A program made the position numbers and the translations under genes. From NCBI GenBank assembly GCA_963752325.1, contig CAVVXU010000022.1, forward strand, positions 260,985 to 324,984: a DNA stretch of 64,000 nucleotides. Reading direction: 5' to 3'. This document shows, piece by piece, positions 17,286-27,191 of this stretch; the stretch's first letter is position 1; each line of letters opens with the position of its first letter. The notes under the pieces were generated by a model, which saw only the letters and a program-made list of their open reading frames with translations, did not search any database and was not told where the DNA came from. The DNA is from CAVTJL01 sp963752325. GTDB lineage: Bacteria > Pseudomonadota > Alphaproteobacteria > Geminicoccales > Geminicoccaceae.

Positions 17286-19076
17286 GCACCAGCCGCGCCG
17301 ACACCATCGATCCGGTCACGGCCGCCGTCATCCACGGTGCCCTCGAGACCATCGCGATCGAGATGGGCCACAAGCTGATGCGGATGTCCTATTCCAGCAT
17401 CATCCGCGAATTGGAGGATTTCGGCACAGCACTCGTCGACGCGGAGGGTCGCCAGCTCTGCGAGTGCGCCCAGTCGACGCCGCTGCAGTCGGGGCCGATC
17501 CCGGGCTATGTGCGCGGGATCCTGAAGCGCATGAGGGCGCGCGGCGAGACGATCCGGCCGGGCGACGTCATCATGCACAACGACGCCTATGGTGGCGCCA
17601 GCCACGGGCCGGACGTGGCGTTCGTCGTCCCGGTCTTCTTCGAGGGCAAGCTCGTCGGCTTCTCGGTCACGACAGCACATCATCTGGACATCGGGGCTCT
17701 GACCCCCGGGAGCTGCGGCATCGTCGACGCGATCGACGCCTATGCCGAGGGCCTGCAATTCAAGGCGATCAAGGTCTACGAGGAAGGCCGGCGCATCGAG
17801 CCCGTCTGGCACATGCTCCGCGACAACATCCGTGCTCCCGACCTCGTCGTCGGCGACATGGAGGCGCAGATCGCGGCCGCCCGGATCGGCGCCGAGCGCT
17901 TCGTCGAGCTGCTGCGCCGCTGGGGGCCGGAGCGCGTGGCCGCTGCGTCCGATCATCTGATGGACCGCTCGGAGCGCCTGATGCGCGACGCGATCGCGGC
18001 CCTGCCCGACGGTCGCTACAGGGCCGAGACGAAAATCGACGGCTTTCTCGATAGCGAGGATCCGGCGCGGCGCGAGCTACCGATCGTCGTGACGCTCATC
18101 GTCGAGGGCAGCGAGATCACCGTCGACCTCACCGGCACGGCACCACAAGTCAATGACCGGCCGATCAACATGCCGCTCGAGGGCACGGTCGACTGCGCCA
18201 TCTGGCTGACGCTGCGCTCGGTGCTGCTGGACAGCGCGGTCCACGGCTCGATCCCGCAGAACAGCGGGCTCACCCGCCCGATCCGCATCGTGGCGCCCAA
18301 GGGCTGCCTCGCCAATCCGATCTTTCCGGCGCCCACCATCGCCCGCTTCTGCCCGGGCAACCAGCTGGCCGACACGGTCATGAAGGCGCTGGCCCAGGTG
18401 GTGCCGGACAAGGTCTCGGCCGGCATCGGCAACCTTCGCGTCATGGCCTTCTCGGGCGTCAAGGGCGAGAGCCACTGGGTGCATATGGAGATCTTCGAGG
18501 GCAGCTATGGCGGGCGGCCCGGCAAGGACGGCATGGACGCGGTCGACACGCTCTACGCCAACACCCGCAACAACCCGATCGAGGACGTCGAATCGCACCT
18601 GCCGCTCAGGGTCGAGCGCTACGAGCTGCGCGAGGGTGCGGCGGCACCCGGCCGCTGGCGGGGCGGCGTCGGCTCGATCCGATCCTTTCGGATGCTCGCC
18701 GACGGCGGCGTGTCGGTCGAGGGCGACGGGCACCGCTTCCGGCCATGGGGCCTGGGCGGTGGCGGCGACGGCGTGGTCGCGACGCTCCTGCACAAGCCTG
18801 CGAGCGGGCCCGAGCGGCAGATGCCCTCGAAGGTGCCGCACATGGCCGCGATGACCGGGGATGTCTTCATCGCCACCGGCCCCGGCGGCGGTGGCTATGG
18901 CGATCCGCTGGCAGCGCGCGCCCGGGCGCGTGGCCGATGATGTGGCCGACGGGCTGATCGATCGCGAGGCCGCGCAGCAGGACTATGGTGTCGTGCTCGA
19001 TGCGGCCGGCGTCATCGACGAGGCGGCGACGGCCGCGCTGCGCGCGAGCCGGTGCGGCGCCGACGCGGCCGCCTAA
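17282..19076 (+). CDS. hyuB: N-methylhydantoinase B-type subunit, frameshift near the 3' end
   Basis: Partner of the A subunit. The main frame (552 aa, to 18940) has the HydB pattern: IDPVTAAVIHGALETIAIEMG, DFGTALVDAEGRQLCECAQS, GDVIMHNDAYGGASHGPDV, TTAHHLDIGALTPGSCG, and GPGGGGYGDPLAARARAR near the end. HyuB proteins continue past the GGGYGDP motif with a conserved tail; that tail (RVADDVADGLIDREAAQQDY) is present in another frame and ends at 19076. One base is therefore off near 18925. Joined length is about 597 aa. Confidence 0.9.
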
Positions 19077-19102
19077 GATCAAGGTCGAGAAGGAAAGAAG
19101 AG

Positions 19103-20089
19103 ATGCGCGTAGCGGTCATCACCTCGCCCGGCGGAAAGAACAATCTCGTGATCGAGGAGCGGCCCGACCCGCGGCCGGGACCGGGCGAGGTGCTCGTCTC
19201 CGTTGCCTATGCCGGGTGCAACTGGGCAGACACGATGCTGCGCAAGGGCACCTACCCGCACCCCACGACCTACCCGCTCGTGCCGGGCTTCGAGGTCTCG
19301 GGCCGGGTGGCCGAGATCGGGCCGGGCGTGGAGGGCGTGAAAGAGGGCGATCGGGTGGCCGCCTATGTGGAGCATGGCGGCGGCTATGCCGAGCGCTGCG
19401 TCGTCGGGGCCGAGAGCCTGATCCCCCTGCCGGACGGGGTGGGGCTCGACGCCGGTGCCGCCTTCCCGATCCAGGGGCTGACCTCCTGGCACATGATCCA
19501 CACGATCGGCGGCACGAAGCCCGGCGACACCGTGCTGGTGCACGCCATCGGCGGCGGCGTCGGGCTCTTCTGCACCCAGGTCGCGGTCCATGCCGGCGCC
19601 CGGGTCATCGGCACCGTCGGCACGGCCGGGAAGGAGCGGCGCGCGCTCGAGCTGGGGGCCACGCGCGTCGTCGATCGCGGCAAGGAGGATTTCGTCGCCG
19701 TGGCGCTCGAGATGACGGGTGGCCGCGGTGTCGACCTCGTGCTCGATTCGCTCGGTGCCACCACGCTGGATCGCAGCTTCGATGCCGTGCGGCCGCTGGG
19801 CAAGGTCGTGAGCTACGGCGAGGCCGAGGGCGATCCCTTCAAGAACATCCGCGAGCGCCTGCTGCCGAAGTCGCTGACGTTCACGCGGTTCCATCTGGGC
19901 CATGTGGACAGGACCTCGGCGCTCTGGCGTGCCGGCGTAGAGGCGATGCTGGGCGGCATCGTCGAGGGCTGGCTCGAGGTGCCGATCGAGCGGGTCTTTC
20001 CCTTCGAGCAGGCCCAAAGCATGCATGCGGCGCTCGAATCGCGCCAAGTTTCGGGCAAGCTTCTGCTGGGCATAGGTGAGCAGCGATAG
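19103..20089 (+). CDS. Zinc-independent MDR / quinone oxidoreductase-like protein
   Basis: NADPH-dependent medium-chain reductase of the QOR type, 328 aa. Landmarks: RPDPRPGPGEVLVSVAYAGC, YPLVPGFEVSGRVAEIGPGV, GGGYAERCVV, the nucleotide-binding stretch VLVHAIGGGVGLFCTQVA (a GGGVG loop in place of the usual AAAGGVG) and RGVDLVLDSLGATTL. The zinc-ligand Cys/His sets of alcohol dehydrogenases are missing. The start was placed at ATG 19103 because the fold begins there with GGAAAGAAG upstream. It sits 26 nt after hyuB and is probably cotranscribed; a role in the same pathway is inference. Confidence 0.88.
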   Translation: MRVAVITSPGGKNNLVIEERPDPRPGPGEVLVSVAYAGCNWADTMLRKGTYPHPTTYPLVPGFEVSGRVAEIGPGVEGVKEGDRVAAYVEHGGGYAERCVVGAESLIPLPDGVGLDAGAAFPIQGLTSWHMIHTIGGTKPGDTVLVHAIGGGVGLFCTQVAVHAGARVIGTVGTAGKERRALELGATRVVDRGKEDFVAVALEMTGGRGVDLVLDSLGATTLDRSFDAVRPLGKVVSYGEAEGDPFKNIRERLLPKSLTFTRFHLGHVDRTSALWRAGVEAMLGGIVEGWLEVPIERVFPFEQAQSMHAALESRQVSGKLLLGIGEQR

Positions 20090-20204
20090 CGCGGATGTGA
20101 CGAGGCGCGGAGAAGCCGCGGCTGCAGGCCGTTCTCCCGTGGTATCCTTCTTGCTAGGATGGGCATGATCCCCTTGGGGAACAATCGCGGGAGGAGCAGA
20201 AATC

Positions 20205-21317
20205 ATGTGGGGCAGGATCGCGCGGCCGACCCTCGTCGGTCTCGTCGGGCTCGTTGCTGTGGCGACGGGAACGGCCAAGGCTGAGGGAGTCGACTACTTC
20301 CAAAAGCAGCTCGAGCCGTTCCTCAACAAGCCCGAGTTCGTGGCGCCGGGGCCGTCCTTCGATGCGGCCGAGTGCATGAAGGACAAGACGATCCTCAGCA
20401 TCCCGGTGTCGAGCGCCAACCCCTTCACCGCCAACATCGAGAAGGCGATGCAGGGCGTGGCGAAGAAGGTGGGCTTCAAATTCATCACCTGGGAGAACCA
20501 GGGCCAGAGCTCGCAGTGGGTCCAGGGCATGGACGCCGCCGTGAACCAGAAGGTCGACCTGATCGACCTGCTGGCCGGCACCGACCCGCGCGTGCTGGTG
20601 CCGCAGGTGCAGGCAGCGAAGGCCGCCGGCATTCCGGTGGTTGCCTCGCACTATAACGGCGTCGAGCAGTCGGATATCGTCAAGAAATACGCCGACGGTG
20701 ACGTGCCGATCGACTATTTCAAGGCCGGTGCGCTCCTTGTCGACTGGGCGGTTGTCCAGACCAAGGGGCATATGAATGCGCTCGTCCTGATCTCGACCGG
20801 CCCGCTCTCGACCAACTCGATGGTCGCCGGCATCAAGGACGAGCTCAAGCACTGCGAGGACTGCAAGACGAAGACGATCAACGTGCCCGTCGTCGATTGG
20901 GGCACCAGGATCACGCCCAACGTCCAGGCGGCGCTGCTGGCCGATCCCTCGATCAACTACATCATCGTGATCTACGATAGCATGAGCCAGTTCGTCGTGC
21001 CGGCCGTGCAGATCACCGGCTCGCAGGACCGCGTCAAGATCGACGCCTTCAACGGCACGCCGTTCGTGCTGGGCCTGATCCAGCAGGGCAAGGTGCAGAT
21101 GGACATCGGCGAGAACCTGGACTGGATCGGGCACGCCATCATGGACTCGGAGATGCGCCGGGTCTGCGGCCTGCCGCTCGTCGACAACCCCAAGATCCCC
21201 TTCTACATCTTCGATGAGAAGAACGCGAAGGACGCGGGCACTCCGCCTCAGCTCTCGCAGGGCTATGGTGACGCCTACGTCGAGGGATACGCCAAGCTGT
21301 GGCAGCTCAAGCAATAG
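20205..21317 (+). CDS. Sugar ABC transporter substrate-binding protein (Peripla_BP_4 type)
   Basis: Periplasmic receptor of the second CUT2 importer, 370 aa. A Sec-type signal peptide is visible (MWGRIARPTLVGLVGLVAVA ending TAKA-EG). The mature part has the ribose-binding-protein layout: KTILSIPVSSANPFTANIEK, the domain crossover KAAGIPVVASHYNGV, and YIIVIYDSMSQFVVPA. A strong GGGAGGAG lies 8 nt before the ATG. Two cysteines in HCEDCK may form a disulfide. Ligand not predictable; neighbours deal with cyclic amides and amides. Confidence 0.9.
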   Translation: MWGRIARPTLVGLVGLVAVATGTAKAEGVDYFQKQLEPFLNKPEFVAPGPSFDAAECMKDKTILSIPVSSANPFTANIEKAMQGVAKKVGFKFITWENQGQSSQWVQGMDAAVNQKVDLIDLLAGTDPRVLVPQVQAAKAAGIPVVASHYNGVEQSDIVKKYADGDVPIDYFKAGALLVDWAVVQTKGHMNALVLISTGPLSTNSMVAGIKDELKHCEDCKTKTINVPVVDWGTRITPNVQAALLADPSINYIIVIYDSMSQFVVPAVQITGSQDRVKIDAFNGTPFVLGLIQQGKVQMDIGENLDWIGHAIMDSEMRRVCGLPLVDNPKIPFYIFDEKNAKDAGTPPQLSQGYGDAYVEGYAKLWQLKQ

Positions 21318-22930
21318 CCGCCGATGCGGGCCAGGGGACGCGCGCACAAGGCGCGTCCCCGCCGGCGCTGCTGATCGAGAACCTCTCGAAGACGTTCGGC
21401 GGACAGCGGGCGTTGGTCAACGCCGCCATCCAGGTCGAGCGCGGTGAGGTTCACGGCTTGCTGGGCCAGAACGGCTCGGGCAAGTCGACACTGATAAAAG
21501 TCCTGGCGGGCTTCCACGAGCCGGACCCTGGTAGCAGCCTTTGGGTGCACGGCGAGCCAGTGGCCCTGCCGCTGCCGCCGGGCCGCTTCCGCGAGCTCGG
21601 CATCAGCTTCGTCCACCAGCATCTGGGCCTGATCCCGGCCTTGACGGTGGTGGAGAATCTTCTGATCGGCCGCCTCGCAGCCGCCGAGCGCTGGGGCCTG
21701 AGCTGGCGCCGCGAGCGCGAGCGGGCGTCGGCGCTCTTCGCCCGCTTCGGGCTCAGCATCGATCCGGCGCTCGAGGTTTCCCATCTGGCACCCGTGGAGC
21801 GGGCGCTTCTGGCGATCGTCCGCGCGGTCGACGAGCTCGAATGGCAGGGCAGCGGCGGGCGCGGCCTCCTTGTCCTGGACGAGCCCACGCCCTTCCTGCC
21901 GCGCGGCGACGTCACGCTCCTCTTCGACGTGATCCGGCGCATCGTGGGCGAGGGCTCGAGCGTCATCTTCGTGTCGCACGATGTCGACGAGGTCATGGAG
22001 ATCACCGACCGGGCGACCGTGCTGAGGGATGGCCACGTCGCCGGAACGCTGACCACCCGAGGCTCGACGAAGGACGACTTCGTCGAGATGATCGTGGGCC
22101 GGCGGATCGAGGCGAGGAGCTTCGTCACGCCGCCGGCCGCGTCGCGCACGCGCTCGGTTGGCGTGCACGGCCTCTCCGGCGGGATGGTCCGCGATCTCTC
22201 CTTCGACCTCGCCGCGGGTGAGGTTCTCGGCCTCACCGGGCTCGTGGGCTCCGGCTTCGACGAGGTGCCCTATCTGATGTTCGGCGCCCGCCCGGCCAGC
22301 AGCGGCGAGCTCACCCTCGCCGGCAAGTCGGTACGATTGCAGGCGATGACGCCCGGCGACGCGATCGCCCGCGGGATCGTGCTGATCCCGGCCGATCGGC
22401 CCAATGCCGGCGCCATCGGCATGCTGCCCGTCAGCGACAATGTCACGATGCCGCTGCTCGGCCGGACGTTCAGCTCCCTCATGCTCGACCGTGGTGGCAT
22501 GGTGCGTCGTGCGCTCGAGGTGGCGGAGGCCTTCACCGTCCAGCCGCGCGACCCGCGGCTGCCCCTCTCGGCGCTGAGCGGCGGGAACCAGCAGAAGGTG
22601 CTGCTGGGCAAGTGGCTGCAGCTCGAGCCGCGCCTCGTGCTTCTGGACGAGCCGACGCAGGGTGTGGATGTCGGCGCCCGCCAGAACGTGTTCCAGCACA
22701 TCGCGAAGGCCGCCGCCGGCGGGGCCTGCGTGATCTGCGCCAGCTCGGACTATGAGCAGCTCGAGGCGATCTGCACCCGCGTCCTGGTGCTGGCGCAGGG
22801 CCGCGTCACGGCCGAGCTGGTGCCACCGCACATCACCAAGCAGGCCATCGCCGAGCACTGCTATGTGGGCAGCGCGCGTGGCGGCGTTGCCGATGGAAAC
22901 GGGATGAGCAGCGATGCTGAGCGAGGGTGA
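21299..22930 (+). CDS. Sugar ABC transporter ATP-binding protein (RbsA type), atypical N-half
   Basis: Double ATPase of the second CUT2 importer, 543 aa, GTG start overlapping the binding-protein stop by 19 nt. N-half Walker A is GQNGSGKST and Walker B GLLVLDEPTPFL. The N-half signature is unusual: LAPVERALLAIVRAV instead of LSxAQxQ-type, followed by an insert DELEWQGSGGRG before Walker B. The C-half has the normal degenerate P-loop (GLVGSGFDEV), LSGGNQQKVLLGKW and LVLLDEPTQGVDVG. It overlaps the permease start by 17 nt. Confidence 0.92.
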   Translation: MAAQAIAADAGQGTRAQGASPPALLIENLSKTFGGQRALVNAAIQVERGEVHGLLGQNGSGKSTLIKVLAGFHEPDPGSSLWVHGEPVALPLPPGRFRELGISFVHQHLGLIPALTVVENLLIGRLAAAERWGLSWRRERERASALFARFGLSIDPALEVSHLAPVERALLAIVRAVDELEWQGSGGRGLLVLDEPTPFLPRGDVTLLFDVIRRIVGEGSSVIFVSHDVDEVMEITDRATVLRDGHVAGTLTTRGSTKDDFVEMIVGRRIEARSFVTPPAASRTRSVGVHGLSGGMVRDLSFDLAAGEVLGLTGLVGSGFDEVPYLMFGARPASSGELTLAGKSVRLQAMTPGDAIARGIVLIPADRPNAGAIGMLPVSDNVTMPLLGRTFSSLMLDRGGMVRRALEVAEAFTVQPRDPRLPLSALSGGNQQKVLLGKWLQLEPRLVLLDEPTQGVDVGARQNVFQHIAKAAAGGACVICASSDYEQLEAICTRVLVLAQGRVTAELVPPHITKQAIAEHCYVGSARGGVADGNGMSSDAERG

Positions 22931-23929
22931 GATTCGTCCGGCCGATGCAGGGCTCGCGAGGCCGACGGCGGGGCGCGCCCTCGTCGCCCATGCCGAGCGC
23001 TACGGGCTCATCGTCGCCTGGGTCGTGATGCTCGTCGTCTTCAGCATCCTCAAGCCCGAGACCTTCTTCACCTGGCCCAACATCTCGACCATCCTGGGCT
23101 CGCAGGCGGTGCTGGTGGTCGTGACGCTTGGGCTCATCATCCCCCTCACCGCCAACGACTTCGACGTCTCGATCGCCTATGTCATGACGCTCTCGTCGAT
23201 GACTGTCGCCGTTCTCAACGTCAATCTCGGCGTGCCGATCGGCTGGGCGATCCTGGCGGCCCTTGCCCTCGGGATCGTCGTCGGAATCGTCAACGGCTTC
23301 TTCATCACGGTATTCCGCATCCACTCGCTGATCGTCACGCTCGGCGTTGGAACGTTTCTCCATGGGCTCACGCTCTGGATGAGCGATTCGATGACGATCA
23401 GCGGCATCTCGTCCTGGCTCATCAACGCCGTGATCGTCATCCGCGTAGCTCGGGCATACCGCTCGAGTTCTACTACGCCATCGGCCTGGCACTCATCATC
23501 TGGTACCTCTTCGAGTATACTGCGCTCGGCCGCCGCATCCTCTTCGTCGGGCGCGGGCGCGAGGTGGCACGCCTGAGCGGCATCGACACCGATCGCATCC
23601 GCCGCGGCTGCCTCGTCGCGTCGAGCCTACTGGGCTCTCTCGCAGGCGTGCTCTATGCCGGCACCCAGGGCGCCGCCGATCCGGTCTCGGGCACCTCCTA
23701 CCTGCTGCCGGCCTTCGCCGCCGCCTTTCTCGGCTCGACGAGCATCCTGCCCGGGCGCTTCAATCCCTGGGGCTCGACGATCGCCGTCTATTTCCTCGTC
23801 ACGGGCATCACCGGCCTCATCTTCCTGGGCTTCAGCTCGTTCATCCAGGACATGTTCTATGGCGGTGCGCTGATCCTGGCCGTGACCCTCTCGCAGATCG
23901 TCCGCGGCCGCCAGGAGCAGCAGTTCTAA
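22914..23929 (+). CDS. Sugar ABC transporter permease (RbsC type), one frameshift
   Basis: Single permease of the second CUT2 system, presumably a homodimer. The first frame carries the early membrane helices and LIIPLTANDFDVSIAYVMTL, with GIVNGFFITVFRIHSLIVTL. After a one-base shift near 23450 the correct frame continues GIPLEFYYAIGLALI, FVGRGREVARLSGIDTDRI, LPAFAAAFLGSTSILPGRFN and the last helices to the stop. Joined length is about 338 aa, normal for the family. Confidence 0.87.
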
Positions 23930-23949
23930 AAGGGGAGGATTCTCCAAGC

Positions 23950-24903
23950 ATGTCGAGCTACGCGCGTGATCTGATCGGCTACGGCGGCAATCCGCCCGAC
24001 CCGAAGTGGCCGAACGGTGCCCGCCTCGCCGTCAACTTCGTCCTCAACTATGAGGAGGGCTCGGAGTACTCGTTCGAGAACGGCGATGGGCGGACGGACA
24101 TCGGCCTCGTCGAGGTGCCGAGCTCGCCCGTCCCGACCGGCGAGCGCGATCTCGCGGCGGAGGGGATGTTCGAGTACGGCTCGCGCGCCGGATTCTGGCG
24201 GATCATGCGCCTCTTCGCCGAGCGACAGATGCCGATGACCATCTTCGGCTGCGCCCTGGCGCTCGAGCGGACCCCGGCGGGTGCCAAGGCCATCGCCGAC
24301 GCCGGCCACGACATCTGCTGCCACGGCTGGCGCTGGGTCGAGCATTTCAAGCTCTCCGAGGACGAGGAGCGGCGCCACATCAGCCAGGCGATCGCGAGCC
24401 TCGAGAAGAGCGTGGGTGCCCGCCCGCTGGGCTGGTATTGCCGCTATGGGCCCAGCGTCAACACGCGGCGCCTCGTCGCCGAGGAGGGCGGCTTTCTGTA
24501 CGATAGCGACGCCTACAACGACGACCTACCCTACTACGTGCAGCAGAGCGGCAAGCCGCATCTCGTCGTGCCCTATACGCTCACCAACAACGACATGAAG
24601 TTCGGCACCGGCAACTTCGGCACCGGCGAGGACTTTTATACCTATTGCCGTGACGCCTTCGACTTTCTCTGCGAGGAAGGAAGGGCGCAGCCGAAGATGA
24701 TGTCGATCGGCATGCACATGCGCCTGCTGGGCCATCCGGGCCGCGCCTCGGGCCTCGCCCGCCTGCTGGACCACATCAAGAGCCGCTCGGACGTCTGGGT
24801 GTGCCGGCGCATCGAGATCGCGCGCCACTGGCTCGAGCATCACCCCTACGTCCGGGCCGGCCTGAGCCGCAGTCGGACGCGGGAACGGATGGAGGGACGA
24901 TGA
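23950..24903 (+). CDS. Polysaccharide-deacetylase-fold protein, PuuE-type allantoinase-like
   Basis: Metal-dependent NodB-fold hydrolase, 317 aa. The opening RDLIGYGGNPPDPKWPNGAR, then AVNFVLNYEEGSEYSFENGD, resembles cofactor-free allantoinases of the PuuE group, which open allantoin to allantoate. DICCHGWRWVEHF carries a typical HGxxW motif, and GWYCRYGPSVNTRRLVAEEG and DSDAYNDDLPYYV follow. GGGGAGGA lies 10 nt upstream. It is embedded between a transporter and an amidase, so a ureide or cyclic-amide substrate is likely, but deacetylation of another molecule is possible. Confidence 0.82.
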   Translation: MSSYARDLIGYGGNPPDPKWPNGARLAVNFVLNYEEGSEYSFENGDGRTDIGLVEVPSSPVPTGERDLAAEGMFEYGSRAGFWRIMRLFAERQMPMTIFGCALALERTPAGAKAIADAGHDICCHGWRWVEHFKLSEDEERRHISQAIASLEKSVGARPLGWYCRYGPSVNTRRLVAEEGGFLYDSDAYNDDLPYYVQQSGKPHLVVPYTLTNNDMKFGTGNFGTGEDFYTYCRDAFDFLCEEGRAQPKMMSIGMHMRLLGHPGRASGLARLLDHIKSRSDVWVCRRIEIARHWLEHHPYVRAGLSRSRTRERMEGR

Positions 24904-26318
24904 TGGCCGCAGACCCGCTGCTGCCCACGACGGCGGCCGGGATCGCGCTGGCGCTCCGCGAGAAGCGCATGTCGGCGCGCGAGGTGACCGAGTGGCACCT
25001 CGAGCGGATCGCCCGGCTCGACCCCGAGCTGCACGCGCTCGTGCTGGTCGACGGCGAGCGGGCCCGTCTCGCCGCGACAGCGGCCGATGCCCGCCTCGCC
25101 CGCGGCGACCCCTCCCCCCTTCTGGGCGTGCCCTTCGTCGTCAAGGACAATATCTGGGTCAAGGGGCGCCGTATCACCCAGGGCTCGCGGCTCTTCCAGG
25201 ACTTCGTGGCGCCGGAGAGCGCGCTGCCGGTTCGGCGCATGGAGGAGGCGGGTGCCGTGATGCTCGGCATCGCCGCCTGCTCCGAGCTGGCCTGCAAGGG
25301 CGCCACCGACACGCCGCTCTACGGCTCGACGCATAATCCCTGGGATCTGCGCCTGACGCCCGGCGGATCGTCGGGCGGTCCGGCCGCGGCCGTGGCGGCG
25401 CGGCTGGCGCCCCTGGCGCTCGCCACCGACGCCGGTGGCTCGATCCGGCGCCCGGCGGCGCACACCGGCCTTGTCGGCCTCAAGCCGTCGCGCGGGCGCG
25501 TGCCGCAGGGCCCGGGCTTCCCCGAGCCCGTCTTCGGCAACGGCGTGCTGGGGCCGATGACACGCACCGTGGCCGACGCGGCGCTGATGCTCGAGGTGAT
25601 CGAGCGCTTCGATGCGCGCGATGCCGATGCGGTGCCGCTGCCGGCCACGGCCTGGCGGACAATCGACCCGAGTCGGCTGCGCATCGCCTTCAGCCCACGC
25701 CTCGGGCTCGACGTCGCGGTCGATCCCAAGGTGGCGGGTGCGGTGGCCGGCACCATCGACAAGCTGCGGGCACGCGGCCTAGCGATCCACGACGCCGATC
25801 CGAGCTGGCCCGCCGACACGAGCGAGCAATCGGTGATGCCGCTTCAGGAGGTGGGGCTCGCAGCGCTTTTCGGCGACCGTTTCACGCGCGAGCCCGAGCT
25901 TTTCGACCCGGCGATCGGCGCCCAGATCCAGCGCGGGCTCGGCTACGACGGCCCGGCCGTGGGCCGTGCCCTTCTCGCGCGCGAGCGCATCGCCCAGGCT
26001 GTGGCCGCCTTCTTCGCCGACCACGACCTTCTGCTGTGCCCCACCGTGCCGTGCGTGCCCTGGCCGGTCGGCGAGAATGGGCCCGCCACGATCGACGGCC
26101 GCCCGGTCGACGGCCGCGGCCATGCGGTGTTCACGCCGCTCCTCAACCATGCGGGCGTGCCCGCCTGCTCGGTGCCCTGCGGGCTCGTCGACGGCCTGCC
26201 CGTGGGACTTCAGATCATCGGCCGCCGCTTCGCCGACGCCGAGGTGCTGGCGCTCGCCCTACGCGCCGAGGCCTGCCTCGAGGCGCCGCTGGCCCCGCCG
26301 GCGCCTTTCGGCAGCTGA
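24900..26318 (+). CDS. Amidase signature (AS) family amidase
   Basis: Hydrolyses an amide bond using a Ser-Ser-Lys triad. The Lys is in GVPFVVKDNIWVKG, the cis-Ser in TPGGSSGGPAAAVAA and the nucleophile in TDAGGSIRRPAAHTGLVGLK. The 472-aa length is normal. The ATG overlaps the stop of the deacetylase gene; a second ATG follows directly (ATGATG). The C-terminal part VPCVPWPVGEN and NHAGVPACSVPCGL is typical. Substrate unknown; an acyl-urea or carbamoyl intermediate would fit the neighbours (inference). Confidence 0.92.
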   Translation: MMAADPLLPTTAAGIALALREKRMSAREVTEWHLERIARLDPELHALVLVDGERARLAATAADARLARGDPSPLLGVPFVVKDNIWVKGRRITQGSRLFQDFVAPESALPVRRMEEAGAVMLGIAACSELACKGATDTPLYGSTHNPWDLRLTPGGSSGGPAAAVAARLAPLALATDAGGSIRRPAAHTGLVGLKPSRGRVPQGPGFPEPVFGNGVLGPMTRTVADAALMLEVIERFDARDADAVPLPATAWRTIDPSRLRIAFSPRLGLDVAVDPKVAGAVAGTIDKLRARGLAIHDADPSWPADTSEQSVMPLQEVGLAALFGDRFTREPELFDPAIGAQIQRGLGYDGPAVGRALLARERIAQAVAAFFADHDLLLCPTVPCVPWPVGENGPATIDGRPVDGRGHAVFTPLLNHAGVPACSVPCGLVDGLPVGLQIIGRRFADAEVLALALRAEACLEAPLAPPAPFGS

Positions 26319-26335
26319 GCCCCGTGACGCGCTGC

Positions 26336-27189
26336 TCAGAGCACCTTGAGGCGCGTCACGCAGTTGGGTTGCATCTCGGCCAGGAAAAGGTTGCCGTCGG
26401 CGTCGCCGGAGATGCCGTGCGCCCCGTTGAGCGATGGACGGGAGCGCCCGAGCCGGCGTGCCGTCCGGTGCGAATGCCGTAAGGCTCGGCACCTGGTCGG
26501 TGACGAAGATGGTCCCACCCGCATCCTCGAAGATGTCCATCGGGTGGAACAGGCCACCCCATTCGTCGAGCCAGGCGCCGTCCCGGTCGAAGAGCTGGAC
26601 GCGGTTGTTCTCGCGATCCGCGACAAGGACCCTGTCCTGCGCGTCGACCCAGACGGCGTGGGGCGTCATGAACTGTCCCGGCCCGCTGCCGAGGCCGCCC
26701 CAGCTCGCGATGTGGCGGCCATCGGCCGCGAAGCGGTGCACCTGCGCGTTGCCGTAGCCGTCGGCCACATAGATTTCGCCGTCGCTCGGCGACCGCCACG
26801 TCGGTCGGGTGGTTGAAGGGAAGCTCCCAGCGCGGCCGGTGGCGCTCGCCCAGACGCAGCAGCTCCTTGCCGTCGCTGGCACCGTAGACGACGATCTGGT
26901 GCGCGTCGCGATCGGCGAGGAAAGCGCGGTCCCGGGCGTCGATATAGATACCGTGCGAATCGAAGATCGTGCCTTTGCCGTAGGCGCAGACAAAGGTGCC
27001 ATTGGGCGCGAAGACGATGACCGGCGGATCGCCCCGCTGGAAAGCGTGGACGCGGCCCTGGCTGTCCACCGCCAGCTGGCTCACCATCGAGCGCGCGATG
27101 CCGGCAGGCCATTGGCCCCAATCGCGCTCGACTGCGTAGCGCCGGCCGGCGAGGGTGATGATCCCGAGCTCACCGGCCGGTGCGGTCAT
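26336..27189 (-). CDS. NHL-repeat beta-propeller protein, two frameshifts
   Basis: A propeller-fold protein of about 283 aa with no signal peptide seen. Pieces in three frames join in order: MTAPAGELGIITLAGRRYAV ... IYIDARDRAFLADRDAHQIV; then GEIYVADGYGNAQVHRFAAD, HAVWVDAQDRVLVADRENNR and GGTIFVTDQVPSLTAFAPDG; then GAHGISGDADGNLFLAEMQP to the stop. The recurring pattern (h-hDxxxRhhVADxxNxxhQhF) marks NHL repeats, one per blade. Shifts lie near 26795 and 26445. Relatives act as lactonase-like or scaffold proteins; no catalytic role can be claimed here. Confidence 0.78.
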
Positions 27190-27191
27190 GG

